DNA of 64,000 bases. Source: Chryseobacterium lactis. Lineage in GTDB: Bacteria; Bacteroidota; Bacteroidia; Flavobacteriales; Weeksellaceae. The notes below the pieces were generated by a model that ran no database searches, had not been told where the DNA came from, and was given only the letters and a program-made list of their open reading frames with translations. The number at the start of each line of letters is the position of its first letter. Positions within the stretch are counted from its first letter, which is position 1. Where the stretch lies: assembly GCF_003815875.1 (NCBI RefSeq), contig NZ_CP033924.1:2232001-2296000 (forward strand), read 5' to 3'. The position numbers and the translations under genes were made by a program. Positions 10,032 through 18,208 of the stretch are shown here, one piece after another.

Positions 10032-10612
10032 TATCTTAATGTTACATTATCATTACTCATTGTAAACTTGATTTTAACAATGTATTCATATCTTCTTTCA
10101 TTCTTACGAGTAATCAATTTCAAATCTGCAATTTCAATGGGTATAAACTCTTTTTTGATACTTTCCTTGAATCCGTTTGGAAGATTTAATTCTATCCATG
10201 ATTTCGGTGTGTTCATCAAGTCTTTAAACCAATATTGATCAGATTCACCGTAACATCTCGTTTCAACTTCGTATGTTTCATTTGAGGTTATATTTTTTCT
10301 ATAACTCCCTCCTTTAGATCGATCTAAAGGAAACTTCAGAGACTTTTCCCACGACTCAGATTTTGTTTCAGTTTCTTCAAGAACTCGAATGAAGTTTACG
10401 GAATCAATCTCACCAAATGAGTTAATGAAATGTATTCTTACCTTATCATCAAGACAGCAACAATCAACTTTATTAATGCGGCTTTCTGCTATGGTAGAAC
10501 TATTATTCCCTTTGACAACTATGGAGTACTCTACTATTTTTGACCAATCAATTTGCGGAAATAATGGTTTTAGGTTTGTTACTCCTTCCGGTATATAATA
10601 TATATTGTTCAT
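10031..10612 (-). CDS. Phage tail-region protein
   Basis: 193 residues, soluble, mixed alpha/beta, with a CCC cluster near residue 51. It sits between two structural genes, with a 12-bp gap upstream and a one-base overlap downstream, so it is co-transcribed and probably part of the tail or baseplate. No named domain is visible. Confidence 0.65.
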   Translation of the reverse strand: MNNIYYIPEGVTNLKPLFPQIDWSKIVEYSIVVKGNNSSTIAESRINKVDCCCLDDKVRIHFINSFGEIDSVNFIRVLEETETKSESWEKSLKFPLDRSKGGSYRKNITSNETYEVETRCYGESDQYWFKDLMNTPKSWIELNLPNGFKESIKKEFIPIEIADLKLITRKNERRYEYIVKIKFTMSNDNVTLR

Positions 10613-10624
10613 ATTGAAGTCATT

Positions 10625-11593
10625 TTAAATTGTTATCTCTGGTAATTCGTTGAATGAATTTGAAATACAACTTCCAATCACCATTAATCTAAAGTTCATA
10701 ACTCCAATTGAATCAACAGATATGATTACCGGTTGCATCATCGGGTATTCTTGATAGGTCCAAGTGGCTGTATTTTGTTTTTTCCAGTAAATTCTGACTG
10801 CAGATTGGTTGTTAATGACTGGATTTGTCCATGTGATTTCAAATTCCTGTGTAGTGCCAATTATTTTCTTAACAACATTTACATTAGAAACAAAGGGACA
10901 ATGCATGATTTTGTCTGAACAAATAGTGATTACTTCACCAGTTACTGTTTTATATTTTATACAAACTTCTTTTGGTTCTACATTTGAGATAATAGGGAAG
11001 TGAGAACTGTCGTTTTTACAAAATAAATAAACCATAGGGCGCTTCGTCAATGGATAAGTTCCATAGGCCCATAATCCTGTTTTGTACGAATCTAAAAGCT
11101 CATCAAAGTTTTGGCTTTCCTCATGTTGTATTACAGAATTCAATCCATACACTTCATTTGATTTTGTTCCACCACCAGAAACTGGTTGAGTCGATGAAGT
11201 ACCTTGAATTGGTTCTAATTGCTCACTTTTAATAAAACCATTGGGGTCATTAAATCCATTCCGGAACTTGACATATATATGTTTGATTGTATTAGTGAAC
11301 TTTTCAACAATAAAACCATTCATTATGGGAAGGTTATAATCCATTAATTCCTGAATTGTATCTTGTATATCAAATTCATATTCAGGTGACAAACCGTCAT
11401 TTTTTATATATTGTGTTCTTGAAAGTGTTTTATAATAAATACCTTCAACATAAATATCACAATACACAACTGGACAAATATATTTATCTGTTGTTGAATT
11501 TGGAATCTGAGCCTTACATCTAAAAATAAATGGTCTATAAGCAGAATTCAATGAATCTGTCTCTGGTTGATATGTAACTGCAGTAACTGGCAT
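10625..11593 (-). CDS. Phage minor structural protein with Fn3-like C-terminal domain
   Basis: 322 residues. The N-terminal ~200 residues begin MPVTAVTYQPETDSLNSAYRP. The C-terminal ~85 residues (about 235-322) have the strand pattern of a fibronectin type III/Ig-like domain (EITWTNP, VRIYWKKQ, TYQEYP). Such domains decorate phage tail tubes, tips and fibres and are thought to aid adhesion. The stop of the upstream gene overlaps its start by one base. Confidence 0.65.
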   Translation of the reverse strand: MPVTAVTYQPETDSLNSAYRPFIFRCKAQIPNSTTDKYICPVVYCDIYVEGIYYKTLSRTQYIKNDGLSPEYEFDIQDTIQELMDYNLPIMNGFIVEKFTNTIKHIYVKFRNGFNDPNGFIKSEQLEPIQGTSSTQPVSGGGTKSNEVYGLNSVIQHEESQNFDELLDSYKTGLWAYGTYPLTKRPMVYLFCKNDSSHFPIISNVEPKEVCIKYKTVTGEVITICSDKIMHCPFVSNVNVVKKIIGTTQEFEITWTNPVINNQSAVRIYWKKQNTATWTYQEYPMMQPVIISVDSIGVMNFRLMVIGSCISNSFNELPEITI

Positions 11594-12084
11594 TATATTA
11601 TTTCAGATTTTTGTTTATCAAGTTCATTAAAAAAAAGAGTATCCATTCCTTTATCCATTACAGAGTCAACTTCACGTTCTTTTTTTTTCCAAGTCGCCTG
11701 GATGAAATATCTTCTTTCTCCTGTTTTTGAAAGCATTCTTGAATATTCTGTTGGTACACCTTCACGTAGATGATGAGGAAGAAGTCTTTTAGCTTTTTTA
11801 AATGCTCTTTTTGCGTCAAAACCTAATTTGAGATAAAAACCATACAAAGCTTTTAAATGGGTAGATGCACTCCCTAATTCTGAAGGGCGAACCCCAAATT
11901 CCATTTTTTGAATATAGTCTACTGCATAGCCTTCCAGAATACTAATGTTTTTCTGTTCTTTAATTTTTACATTTCCTTTGATGGTAGCCTCAAGTTCATC
12001 CAACAGAACATGTCCTTGAAGGTGTAATTCTTGAATAATACCTTCATTTAAGATCTGGGAAATACGCTGTAACTCTGCATTCAT
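11593..12084 (-). CDS. HK97 gp10-like head-tail/tail completion protein (tentative)
   Basis: 163 residues, basic. It contains an EFG motif (KMEFGVRPSELG, ~59-70) and a C-terminal segment (about 95-140) of the kind seen in gp10/tail-completion proteins that join head and tail. It overlaps its upstream neighbour by 4 bp (ATGA). The size and position, before the minor tail genes, suit the assignment but the motif support is weak. Confidence 0.5.
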   Translation of the reverse strand: MNAELQRISQILNEGIIQELHLQGHVLLDELEATIKGNVKIKEQKNISILEGYAVDYIQKMEFGVRPSELGSASTHLKALYGFYLKLGFDAKRAFKKAKRLLPHHLREGVPTEYSRMLSKTGERRYFIQATWKKKEREVDSVMDKGMDTLFFNELDKQKSEII

Positions 12085-12350
12085 AATCTTTGTAGCTTTT
12101 GATATTCATTTTCAAGTTCAATAAGAAATGGTTTCATTTGATTAAAGTTTGTAAGAATATTTCTTAAACAAATTGGGCAGCTTGTCACTTCTTTTCCAGG
12201 TTCAATAAAGGTGTGCCAGATCTTCAACAATTTTTGCATATTGGAGTTATCCCAAACTGCAACAGTATTTGAAATTATGTCACTTTCTGTAAGTAGAACC
12301 TGACTTCTTACTTCATCCGGAATTTTGGCAGCTATATTCTTAATGCTCAT
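12081..12350 (-). CDS. Small phage protein with CPIC motif
   Basis: 89 residues, helical, with a single C-x2-C (TSCPICLRN, ~56-63). It overlaps the upstream gene by 11 bp and the downstream gene by 4 bp, a translationally coupled arrangement. Function unknown; it lies within the head-tail joining gene set. Confidence 0.6.
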   Translation of the reverse strand: MSIKNIAAKIPDEVRSQVLLTESDIISNTVAVWDNSNMQKLLKIWHTFIEPGKEVTSCPICLRNILTNFNQMKPFLIELENEYQKLQRL

Positions 12351-12936
12351 GATGTGGGTGTAATTCGTTTGTGTTTATAGTAAAATTGTTAATATCATCT
12401 ACAGAATAGTCTTCAATATCACAGCTGATTGATAGGTCAAGTTCAAATGTTAATCCTACACCTGCAAGGTTGTCATTCCCAACACCTGAAAAACGTTCTA
12501 TCATATCAATAGATGTGCATTCTCTCAAACCGGCTTCTGGAAATTTTTCAATTAACATATTCAGGAATCTTCGGAAGTCTTTGGCACAAACCCCCATATC
12601 CTTCCAAATCTGTTCGGTAGTATGTTGCGATAGGTTATTGAAAGGGTTTCTGTTTTGAGTTCCGTTAACATCATTATATTGTGGAGTAAGAAACAATAAT
12701 CTACATCTATATTTGCTCCAATTGGTGTCAAAGTTTGGCAGTTCCACTGGTGGAAACATTATACAAATAGGATATTTATTTCCGTCTGATATTCCCTTCA
12801 GAAAATCTTTTAGAACTTCACCTGCATTGTCTTTATTAAGTTCATCACCATAATTTGGTCCGGTCACAAATCTTCTCATTACCTTTGATTTAGTAATGAT
12901 GTCTTTAAATAATTGATATAATCCTAATTCATTCAT
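12340..12936 (-). CDS. Phage tail-region protein
   Basis: 198 residues, soluble alpha/beta. It begins immediately after the zinc-ribbon gene (one-base gap) and overlaps the next gene by 11 bp. Size and location between the chaperone and the tape measure would fit a tail terminator or completion protein. I see no decisive motif. It ends in a His-rich tail (HPHHEH). Confidence 0.55.
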   Translation of the reverse strand: MNELGLYQLFKDIITKSKVMRRFVTGPNYGDELNKDNAGEVLKDFLKGISDGNKYPICIMFPPVELPNFDTNWSKYRCRLLFLTPQYNDVNGTQNRNPFNNLSQHTTEQIWKDMGVCAKDFRRFLNMLIEKFPEAGLRECTSIDMIERFSGVGNDNLAGVGLTFELDLSISCDIEDYSVDDINNFTINTNELHPHHEH

Positions 12937-12937
12937 T

Positions 12938-13207
12938 TTATTTCTTCCATAGGTTCATTGGACACTTTTCATCTTCAACCAGGCTTTTTTCAATGATTGG
13001 ACAACCACATTTTTCACATGCCTTTGTTTTTTCCTCCATTGCTTGATTCTCTCTAAACTTTAAAAAAGATTTCTCAACAGCAAAAGGGCAATTCCGGCAC
13101 ACTACAAGTCTTTGTTCAGAAAGTATTCTTATTTTTTCTGACACTGAAAAGTAGGACCGGAACCAACCTTTTAATATGTGAATGGGTTTTAACATCCGCA
13201 AAACCAA
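12938..13207 (-). CDS. Small zinc-ribbon-like phage protein
   Basis: 89 residues. Cysteines are arranged as C-x2-C (CRNC, ~37-40), then CEKCGC (~66-71) and a final Cys near 81, which suggests a zinc-binding ribbon. Similar small Cys-rich proteins are common in phage structural regions. A start at the second Met (13195) would remove most of its overlap with the small membrane-protein gene ending at 13189. Confidence 0.65.
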   Translation of the reverse strand: MVLRMLKPIHILKGWFRSYFSVSEKIRILSEQRLVVCRNCPFAVEKSFLKFRENQAMEEKTKACEKCGCPIIEKSLVEDEKCPMNLWKK

Positions 13208-13314
13208 TATTTATGAATGATAATTCCTAAACCAATGCAGACTGCAGCCATAATTAAGATTACAACGCAACCGGCTCCCAACTGGGCTTTATTGATTTGA
13301 TTATTATTTTCCAT
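13189..13314 (-). CDS. 41-residue single-span membrane protein
   Basis: ATG at 13314 follows the upstream stop in a TAATG overlap, and the stop falls inside the start region of the next gene. The product has a polar N-terminus, a hydrophobic span at about residues 14-33 (CVVILIMAAVCIGLGIII) and a short HKYWFCGC tail. The tight coupling on both sides argues that it is real. A holin or spanin accessory role is possible but unsupported. Confidence 0.6.
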   Translation of the reverse strand: MENNNQINKAQLGAGCVVILIMAAVCIGLGIIIHKYWFCGC

Positions 13315-13751
13315 TATCTTCCTTTGAATGGAATTACATTCTTACCGTTTTTAGGCATCTGCAAGGCAGCTTGTGTTTGCAGTTTATTCATAAGTTCAGT
13401 TCTGATTGGAATAACCAATTCATTCCATTGTTTTGATAGATCATCAGAATAGAACAGATAAACATGATATTCGTTTGCAGGAATCCCCAGTTCTTTTGGA
13501 GATGTCCTTGTAAGTGCATTAAGCAAGAAAGAAACTGTGAACAAATTAAATTCAGGCTTTTCCTTCAATAGTTCGTTCAATAACCCTCCATAGATGGAAA
13601 CATCACAATCCAAGTGATATAATGAACTTACATCCATTAATTTTTTCCAGATGGGAATTAAATGGTGTGCATTCTCTTTTGGAATTTCAAATTTTACTAC
13701 TTCAAGTCTTTCTTTGAATAATTTTTCAAAATCTTGCTGTTGTTGATTCAT
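13314..13751 (-). CDS. Phage protein of unknown function
   Basis: 145 residues, mostly helical, soluble. It is the first gene after the tRNA-Cys/terminator gap, with a palindrome copy 21 bp upstream of its ATG, so it probably heads the tail operon that runs down to the terminator at 1769. Not recognised. Confidence 0.6.
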   Translation of the reverse strand: MNQQQQDFEKLFKERLEVVKFEIPKENAHHLIPIWKKLMDVSSLYHLDCDVSIYGGLLNELLKEKPEFNLFTVSFLLNALTRTSPKELGIPANEYHVYLFYSDDLSKQWNELVIPIRTELMNKLQTQAALQMPKNGKNVIPFKGR

Positions 13752-13771
13752 TTTAAATATGTTTTTAAATA

Positions 13772-13790
13772 TGTTGTTTTTAAGACAATA
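13772..13790. promoter_or_regulatory. Late-region palindrome copy 3
   Basis: TGTTGTTTT-T-AAGACAATA, a two-mismatch version of the palindrome, 21 bp upstream of the gene at 13314-13751 and just downstream of a terminator hairpin. That is the expected place for a promoter or operator of the tail operon. Confidence 0.5.
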
Positions 13791-13803
13791 TTTGTGAGTA
13801 AAA

Positions 13804-13828
13804 CCCGGTCTACTTTATTTCAACCGGG
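13804..13828 (-). terminator. Terminator downstream of tRNA-Cys
   Basis: CCCGGT/ACCGGG 6-bp stem with a 13-nt loop. On the minus strand it is followed by TTTTA. It lies 27 bp past the 3' end of the tRNA-Cys. Confidence 0.6.
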
Positions 13829-13854
13829 AAAACACACAAATGAAAAAAAGTTTG

Positions 13855-13928
13855 AGCAAAGTAGCAGATTTGAACTGCTGAACATCCGGGTTGCAATCGG
13901 CTCCCTTAGACCACTCGGGCAACTTTGC
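13855..13928 (-). tRNA. Phage-borne tRNA-Cys (GCA)
   Basis: 74-nt cloverleaf. Acceptor GCAAAGT/ACTTTGC pairs perfectly. The D arm is CCC...GGG with the GTGG loop motif, the anticodon loop is TTGCAAC (anticodon GCA), and the T arm AGCAG-TTCAAAT-CTGCT is perfect. The discriminator is U, as expected for Cys, and CCA is not encoded. The anticodon stem pairs only at its three central positions (G-A and A-C at the ends), so it is weaker than usual. It lies between the tail chaperone and the tail operon. Confidence 0.85.
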
Positions 13929-14031
13929 ATTTAAAGCACTTAAAAGATCTTCTGTGCTGATTAGGGTTTATTGAAATTAAATGATCATTGAATGTTTACT
14001 AACCACCCCGTTCGATAAGTGCTTTATTATT

Positions 14032-14927
14032 TTAATTCGTTTTTAAACTTTCATAATATTCCTGGATGAACTCTTCATGATCTTTTTGTTCAGAAGCCCA
14101 AATAAGAATGTCATAAGCTTTAGTTTCCTTTATATTTTGCAGGTTTGACTTTTCATTGTTCCGGTAGAATATCGTTCCCTTTTCGGCAACATATGTCAAG
14201 AATGCTACCCATCCCCATTTTTCAAAGTGCGCTGCTAAATTTGGTCCATCTCCTGATTTTCCTCCTGTGAATACACTAAAGTTTCCAAGTACATATTCAT
14301 TGAATTCTGCAAAAAAAAACCTAGCGCCATTGTTATATCCATAGGTAAATCATACATTAATTCTAGTCTTTCGTTACCAGGTGAAAGCCAACTTTCTTGA
14401 AACTCTTCTCCTTCTTTTTTAAGATAGATAGCAGCCAGGTAGGGGATGGCTTCCCATTTACCAACAGATAACTCCTGCATTTGCTTAATAATCTGTTTTG
14501 AAGTAATCAGCTCATTGAAGGTGATCTTACTTTCATTAGAAAGGACTGGTGGCTCAATCTTCCAGAATTCGTCATTAAATAAATAATCTGTTTGTAACTC
14601 AATATGGTCCTGCTCTTCAAACAACTGGTGAAAACATGAAAAATATAATTTCATTACATCATCAATGTTCATTTCATTTTCAACTTCTTCAATCGGAATT
14701 CCCGTGAAATATGAAATATTCATTACTGCAATGGAAACATTCATCAGAGAAATATCCATTTCATCCACTTCCAGTTCATTCCCATCTTCATCCTTCTGGA
14801 AAATATTGTCGTGAAGCTGCTTTATTTCTTCCCTAAATAACTGATCAAATCCAATTCTTTGACGAACTGTGATCTGATTAAGTGTAACGGGCAATGAATA
14901 CTTTTTTCCTTTGAAGTGAAAATCCAT
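14032..14927 (-). CDS. Tail assembly chaperone, long form made by -1 frameshift (GT-like)
   Basis: Reading frame 0 from 14927 to the run of nine T at 14319-14311 (minus strand), then slipping back one base, gives an open frame to a TAA at 14032-14034. The product is about 298 residues. The extension of 92 residues is well-formed protein (for example AAHFEKWGWVAFLTYVAEKG and DILIWASEQKD) and fills an otherwise empty 200-bp gap. Many tailed phages make a minor chaperone-fusion this way (lambda G/GT) to load the tape measure protein. The exact slip site is inferred from the homopolymer. Confidence 0.75.
14235..14927 (-). CDS. Tail assembly chaperone, short form (G-like)
   Basis: 230 residues without frameshifting. 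It is acidic and helical. The segment GKWEAIPYLAAIYLKKEGEEF followed by ELMYDLPMDITMALGFF (~157-205) is the pattern seen in phage tail assembly chaperones, where a Leu/Pro-Met-Asp motif comes just before the frameshift site. It overlaps the upstream gene in a TAATG junction. The abundant short form would coat the tape measure protein during tail assembly. Confidence 0.72.
   Translation of the reverse strand: MDFHFKGKKYSLPVTLNQITVRQRIGFDQLFREEIKQLHDNIFQKDEDGNELEVDEMDISLMNVSIAVMNISYFTGIPIEEVENEMNIDDVMKLYFSCFHQLFEEQDHIELQTDYLFNDEFWKIEPPVLSNESKITFNELITSKQIIKQMQELSVGKWEAIPYLAAIYLKKEGEEFQESWLSPGNERLELMYDLPMDITMALGFFLQNSMNMYLETLVYSQEENQEMDQI
14311..14319 (-). promoter_or_regulatory. Slippery run of nine T (programmed -1 frameshift site)
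   Basis: The mRNA reads CTA GGT TTT TTT TTG CAG. The run gives a T-TTT-TTT slippery heptamer on which both tRNA-Phe can re-pair after a one-base backward slip, switching into the 92-codon downstream frame. Confidence 0.7.
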
Positions 14928-15643
14928 TATTTCTTGTTTTGGTTTGGCGTTGTAGTCGTTTTATTGCCTTTAGAAACCTGATCTGTTTCAAGGTTTTGGT
15001 TTGCAACAACAGTAGGCGTTTGAGATTCTTGGATTGCAGTTTCAGCCGGATCCGGAATCTGTTGTTCCTTTTTCTGATCAGTTTGACCAGTCTTCACTTC
15101 ATTGTCCAGATTTACATTACCAGTTGAGGCTTCGTTAAGTACTTTTTTTGCAGCTTCTCTTTCTGTTTCAAGGTTTTGGTTTGCAATGATCTTTTCCTTG
15201 ATTTTTTCAATATAAGCACCATCAATTTTGGCTTCTCTATAATCATTTAGACCAGCAACCTTTGCAACACCACGTATTTCAATTTCTTTTAAAGAATCTA
15301 ATAAATCAATGTTATCTCGGTTAAGCAAATTATCATGAAGCAGCTGGATTGTTTCCTTGAATGATTCTTCATCAGAAATTGAAATTGGCGTAAGTTGTAA
15401 TGTTTTCGGGACAGGTGTTTTAACTTGTTTACCTAATACTGATGTTAGTGGTTGAGGCTTAAATGCTCCTTTGCCTTCACTTCTGACGGTACCGGTTGCG
15501 TATGAAAGGGAATTGACATATTGATTAAAAACCGATTCAGTTCTTATACAAAAGGTTAGATTATCCTGATGCCTTTTGAGGATCTTTGCTTTCATTTCCT
15601 CAACATCTTTGATTGTTTCTTCAACTTGTTCTGGATTTAGCAT
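14927..15643 (-). CDS. Phage tail-region protein with low-complexity C-terminus
   Basis: 238 residues. The N-terminal ~170 residues are mixed helical. From ~170 the chain becomes a Q/T/N/E-rich tail ending TTTTPNQNKK. Two copies of ANQNLET occur (near 174 and 215), encoded by an exact 25-bp DNA repeat. Position between terL and the tail chaperone is where many phages place the major tail protein. The N-terminal part does not look typical of one, so the role stays open. Confidence 0.55.
   Translation of the reverse strand: MLNPEQVEETIKDVEEMKAKILKRHQDNLTFCIRTESVFNQYVNSLSYATGTVRSEGKGAFKPQPLTSVLGKQVKTPVPKTLQLTPISISDEESFKETIQLLHDNLLNRDNIDLLDSLKEIEIRGVAKVAGLNDYREAKIDGAYIEKIKEKIIANQNLETEREAAKKVLNEASTGNVNLDNEVKTGQTDQKKEQQIPDPAETAIQESQTPTVVANQNLETDQVSKGNKTTTTPNQNKK
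14982..15186. repeat. Pair of exact 25-bp direct repeats within a coding region
   Basis: Identical 25-mers at 14982-15006 and 15162-15186, 180 bp (60 codons) apart and in the same frame. They encode the repeated ANQNLET peptide. This suggests a recent internal duplication in the low-complexity tail. Confidence 0.85.
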
Positions 15644-15682
15644 AATTAGTAAGATTAAATGTTTGTGTAAATTTAAATAAAA

Positions 15683-15705
15683 AATATTGTTTTTAAAACA
15701 ATATT
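15683..15705. promoter_or_regulatory. Late-region palindrome copy 4 (best copy)
   Basis: Perfect 11+11 bp palindrome around a central T (AATATTGTTTT / AAAACAATATT). It lies directly after the terL stop and 40 bp upstream of the next gene. Confidence 0.65.
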
Positions 15706-17271
15706 TTAATCTAAAAAGTTTAGTAACTCAAGACCATTGTCAAAATCTCTGGAAGAGTGGGAGTGTACAGGTGCAATTTGATTCACTTTATAATACCACC
15801 ATTCATTCATCATAAAGCCATCAAGAACATCCGGGCTTTCTCCACTAAGAAGATTTTTCATTTCGCTTTTCTTCATTATACGAAGTTTCCCTTCATCATC
15901 AATCTTATCTCGCTTGATTGCCTTTCTTTCCCATATCATTCTTTCTTTCAATGTCATTTCATCATCATATCTCTTGTTCGCCACTTCGGGAGGAATGTAA
16001 TATTCACCCATTGAAACGGCTTCACCTGACTTGTAGTAGCACTGAGTTTTGAGATTGAAATAATTTTCAATTTCTTCTGTTTCATCATTTGGTAACGGCC
16101 GTGAACCGTTATTGAATTCTTGAGCACCTTGAATGAACCCATCAACGAATTGGCCAACTCCGTCATTGTCAAATAGGATATTGCTTTCCGGAACATTGTA
16201 TGAGAATGCAGCTTGCTTAATCAGGTCAATAACCTCATTACCTTTTGACTTATCCATCACAAAGAAATCCAACACACGCTTTCCGGACCAAACCCAAATG
16301 GTGAACTTGTTAGATCCTTTCATTGCAATATCGGTTGTTATACGCTTCTCACCATGAGGAACAAAAGAATTGGTGAATATGTCCAGGAACTTCTTGAATG
16401 AATAAATATCATCACCCTTGGAAGATACCTTCCAGTTACCCAATAAAAGTCTTTGCCTTTCAGCTTCATCCTGTGCGTTGAGGTTACCTAAATAAGCCGG
16501 GTTAACTCTCAATAACTCCTGATTATCATATATTGATCCCGCAATGAATGTGACCGATTTGATAAAGTCATTAGGCTGAACCAATCCTTTAGACTTCTGA
16601 ACCTGCGCATCAATATCCTCCTGGCATTTCCGGTAAACTTCATCATAAGAGCTTCCCCAAACCAATTCATTATTCTGATTGTAAAAGTATCTTAACACAC
16701 CTTGTCTTTCCGGAATAGGAAAACCGTAATTGGGAGAATTCGGATCTTGATCAATCCACCATGCAATGAAGTCTGCAACCCAACTATCAGGATCAGGGTT
16801 GCACGTAGCTCTAACATATGGTTTTACCCCACACGTTGAACGGTTCCTTGACAGCATATAGAAGAACATCTTTCTTGAGAAGTGTGTAAGTTCGTCAAAA
16901 CAGATAAGGGGAATTTCCGGACCTTGCCAGTCCATTTCATAAGTATTCGGATCCAGATGGGAAAACTTCAATTTCACTCCACTTTCAAATCTCCATTCCA
17001 AAGTGTATTCCCGGGGATCGGCCCCGCTTATTTTACCATATATTTTTTTTGATGAATCCCATAAACCTCCCTCGGTCCTGATCATTGGGGTGGTTTTCCT
17101 GAATATAACAGCCCCAAAGTTTTCAACGTTGATGTGACGGATAGGCTCTAAAAGCAAAGAAAACGTTTTCCCTACACCTGCAGCAGCCCCGCCAATAAGA
17201 ATATCAGCGGGGGAGGAAAGAGCATCCATTTGATAACCCTCTTGAGGTCGTATGATGTTGATACTACTCAC
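15706..17271 (-). CDS. terL: Large terminase subunit (DNA packaging ATPase/nuclease)
   Basis: 521 residues. Walker A GGAAAGVGKT at 27-36, Walker B PLICFDE at 121-127, and coupling motif ATCNP at 155-159. The C-terminal RNase H-like nuclease carries acidic residues in TTDIAMKGS and LFDNDGVGQF. It pumps phage DNA into proheads and cuts concatemers, working with the small subunit encoded just upstream. The start codon is GTG at 17271, overlapping the stop of the preceding 41-codon gene by one base. Confidence 0.95.
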   Translation of the reverse strand: MSSINIIRPQEGYQMDALSSPADILIGGAAAGVGKTFSLLLEPIRHINVENFGAVIFRKTTPMIRTEGGLWDSSKKIYGKISGADPREYTLEWRFESGVKLKFSHLDPNTYEMDWQGPEIPLICFDELTHFSRKMFFYMLSRNRSTCGVKPYVRATCNPDPDSWVADFIAWWIDQDPNSPNYGFPIPERQGVLRYFYNQNNELVWGSSYDEVYRKCQEDIDAQVQKSKGLVQPNDFIKSVTFIAGSIYDNQELLRVNPAYLGNLNAQDEAERQRLLLGNWKVSSKGDDIYSFKKFLDIFTNSFVPHGEKRITTDIAMKGSNKFTIWVWSGKRVLDFFVMDKSKGNEVIDLIKQAAFSYNVPESNILFDNDGVGQFVDGFIQGAQEFNNGSRPLPNDETEEIENYFNLKTQCYYKSGEAVSMGEYYIPPEVANKRYDDEMTLKERMIWERKAIKRDKIDDEGKLRIMKKSEMKNLLSGESPDVLDGFMMNEWWYYKVNQIAPVHSHSSRDFDNGLELLNFLD

Positions 17272-17396
17272 TATCTTGCTACATCGGCTATTTTAAACCC
17301 GAATACATAAAAATATTTTCTTCTGTTACCCTTAAACACCCATATAGATGTTGAAAATGGTGTCAGTAAGAATCTAAAATCAATTATTCTGTGCAT
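17271..17396 (-). CDS. 41-residue protein between terS and terL
   Basis: ATG at 17396, two bases after the terS stop; its TAG shares a base with the terL GTG. The product is basic and aromatic (MHRIIDFRFLL..., KGNRRKYFYVFGFKIADVAR). The exact fit between two terminase genes supports a real gene. Function unknown. Confidence 0.55.
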   Translation of the reverse strand: MHRIIDFRFLLTPFSTSIWVFKGNRRKYFYVFGFKIADVAR

Positions 17397-17398
17397 AA

Positions 17399-17917
17399 TT
17401 ATCTGTTGTTATTTGGTAATTGAAATATTGTGACTTGTGAATCCCCCTTCTTTTGCTCATTGTCTTTTGAATAGAATCCTAACATCCGGTTTATGGTGTC
17501 GATAGCCTTTAACTTATCATATGATTCTATTTTTTTGACAGTAGATTCAACAAAGGCTTCACCCCGCAGCTCCGTCTTTTCAGATTGAACCGTTACAGAC
17601 TTTATTGAGGCCGAAACATCGTTTTGTAGGTCCGATATGTTTATAAGACGGCCAAGATCATCAAAATAATTTTTCACGTCTCCAAACGCAATCTTCACAA
17701 GCTCCTGCAACACCTTTGTTTGAGTAATGTCCAATTCTTGTGATTTTTTTTCCTGAAGTTCTGAAATGTAATTCTGAATGTCAAGTTTTGACAAGTTTTC
17801 TGATCCAATCTGTCTGGCATTATCAGAACTATATCCGGAACGGATGGCAGCCTGTGTTGCGTTGAGATCAATCAGGTATTCTTCACAAAATCTTTTCTGT
17901 TTGTCTGTAAGGTTCAT
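17399..17917 (-). CDS. terS: Small terminase subunit (terminase_2 type)
   Basis: 172 residues. The N-terminal DNA-binding domain has the signature LTDKQKRFCEEYLIDLNATQAAIRSGYS (residues ~3-30), typical of the terminase_2 family. A central helical oligomerisation region and a C-terminal tail that would contact TerL follow. It recognises the packaging site on phage DNA. It is separated by 9 bp from the upstream gene and probably shares its transcript. Confidence 0.93.
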   Translation of the reverse strand: MNLTDKQKRFCEEYLIDLNATQAAIRSGYSSDNARQIGSENLSKLDIQNYISELQEKKSQELDITQTKVLQELVKIAFGDVKNYFDDLGRLINISDLQNDVSASIKSVTVQSEKTELRGEAFVESTVKKIESYDKLKAIDTINRMLGFYSKDNEQKKGDSQVTIFQLPNNNR

Positions 17918-17926
17918 TCTTAAATT

Positions 17927-18205
17927 TTAAAGTCCTATATGAGCATTTAAGCTCTTAACGTATGATTCTTTCTTTGGATCAATATGACAGGTTCTTTGTA
18001 CATGGTAGATCTTTATGGGGTATGCTCCTGCATCTTCTGCAAACATGAAGTCTTCTCCACACGTTGCAATATTTCCATTATTGTCAACCCACAAATATTT
18101 TTCTGACATAGGAAGATCTGCAATAGCTCCTGGGAAAGAATTAATCCAATGGTTCTTTGAACGTATTTCAAAAACCAATTGACCATTTATTTTTATTTCC
18201 TGCAT
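17927..18205 (-). CDS. Small phage protein
   Basis: 92 residues, beta-rich, soluble, with aromatic spacing (YLWVDNNGNIATCGEDF). It sits between a DUF551-like gene and terS with gaps of only a few bases. Function unknown. Confidence 0.6.
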   Translation of the reverse strand: MQEIKINGQLVFEIRSKNHWINSFPGAIADLPMSEKYLWVDNNGNIATCGEDFMFAEDAGAYPIKIYHVQRTCHIDPKKESYVKSLNAHIGL

Positions 18206-18208
18206 AAA

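Noticed and set aside
13933..14025. Second tRNA upstream of tRNA-Cys
   Set aside because: The 10-bp outer stem is present but no D, anticodon or T arm of normal geometry can be drawn inside it.
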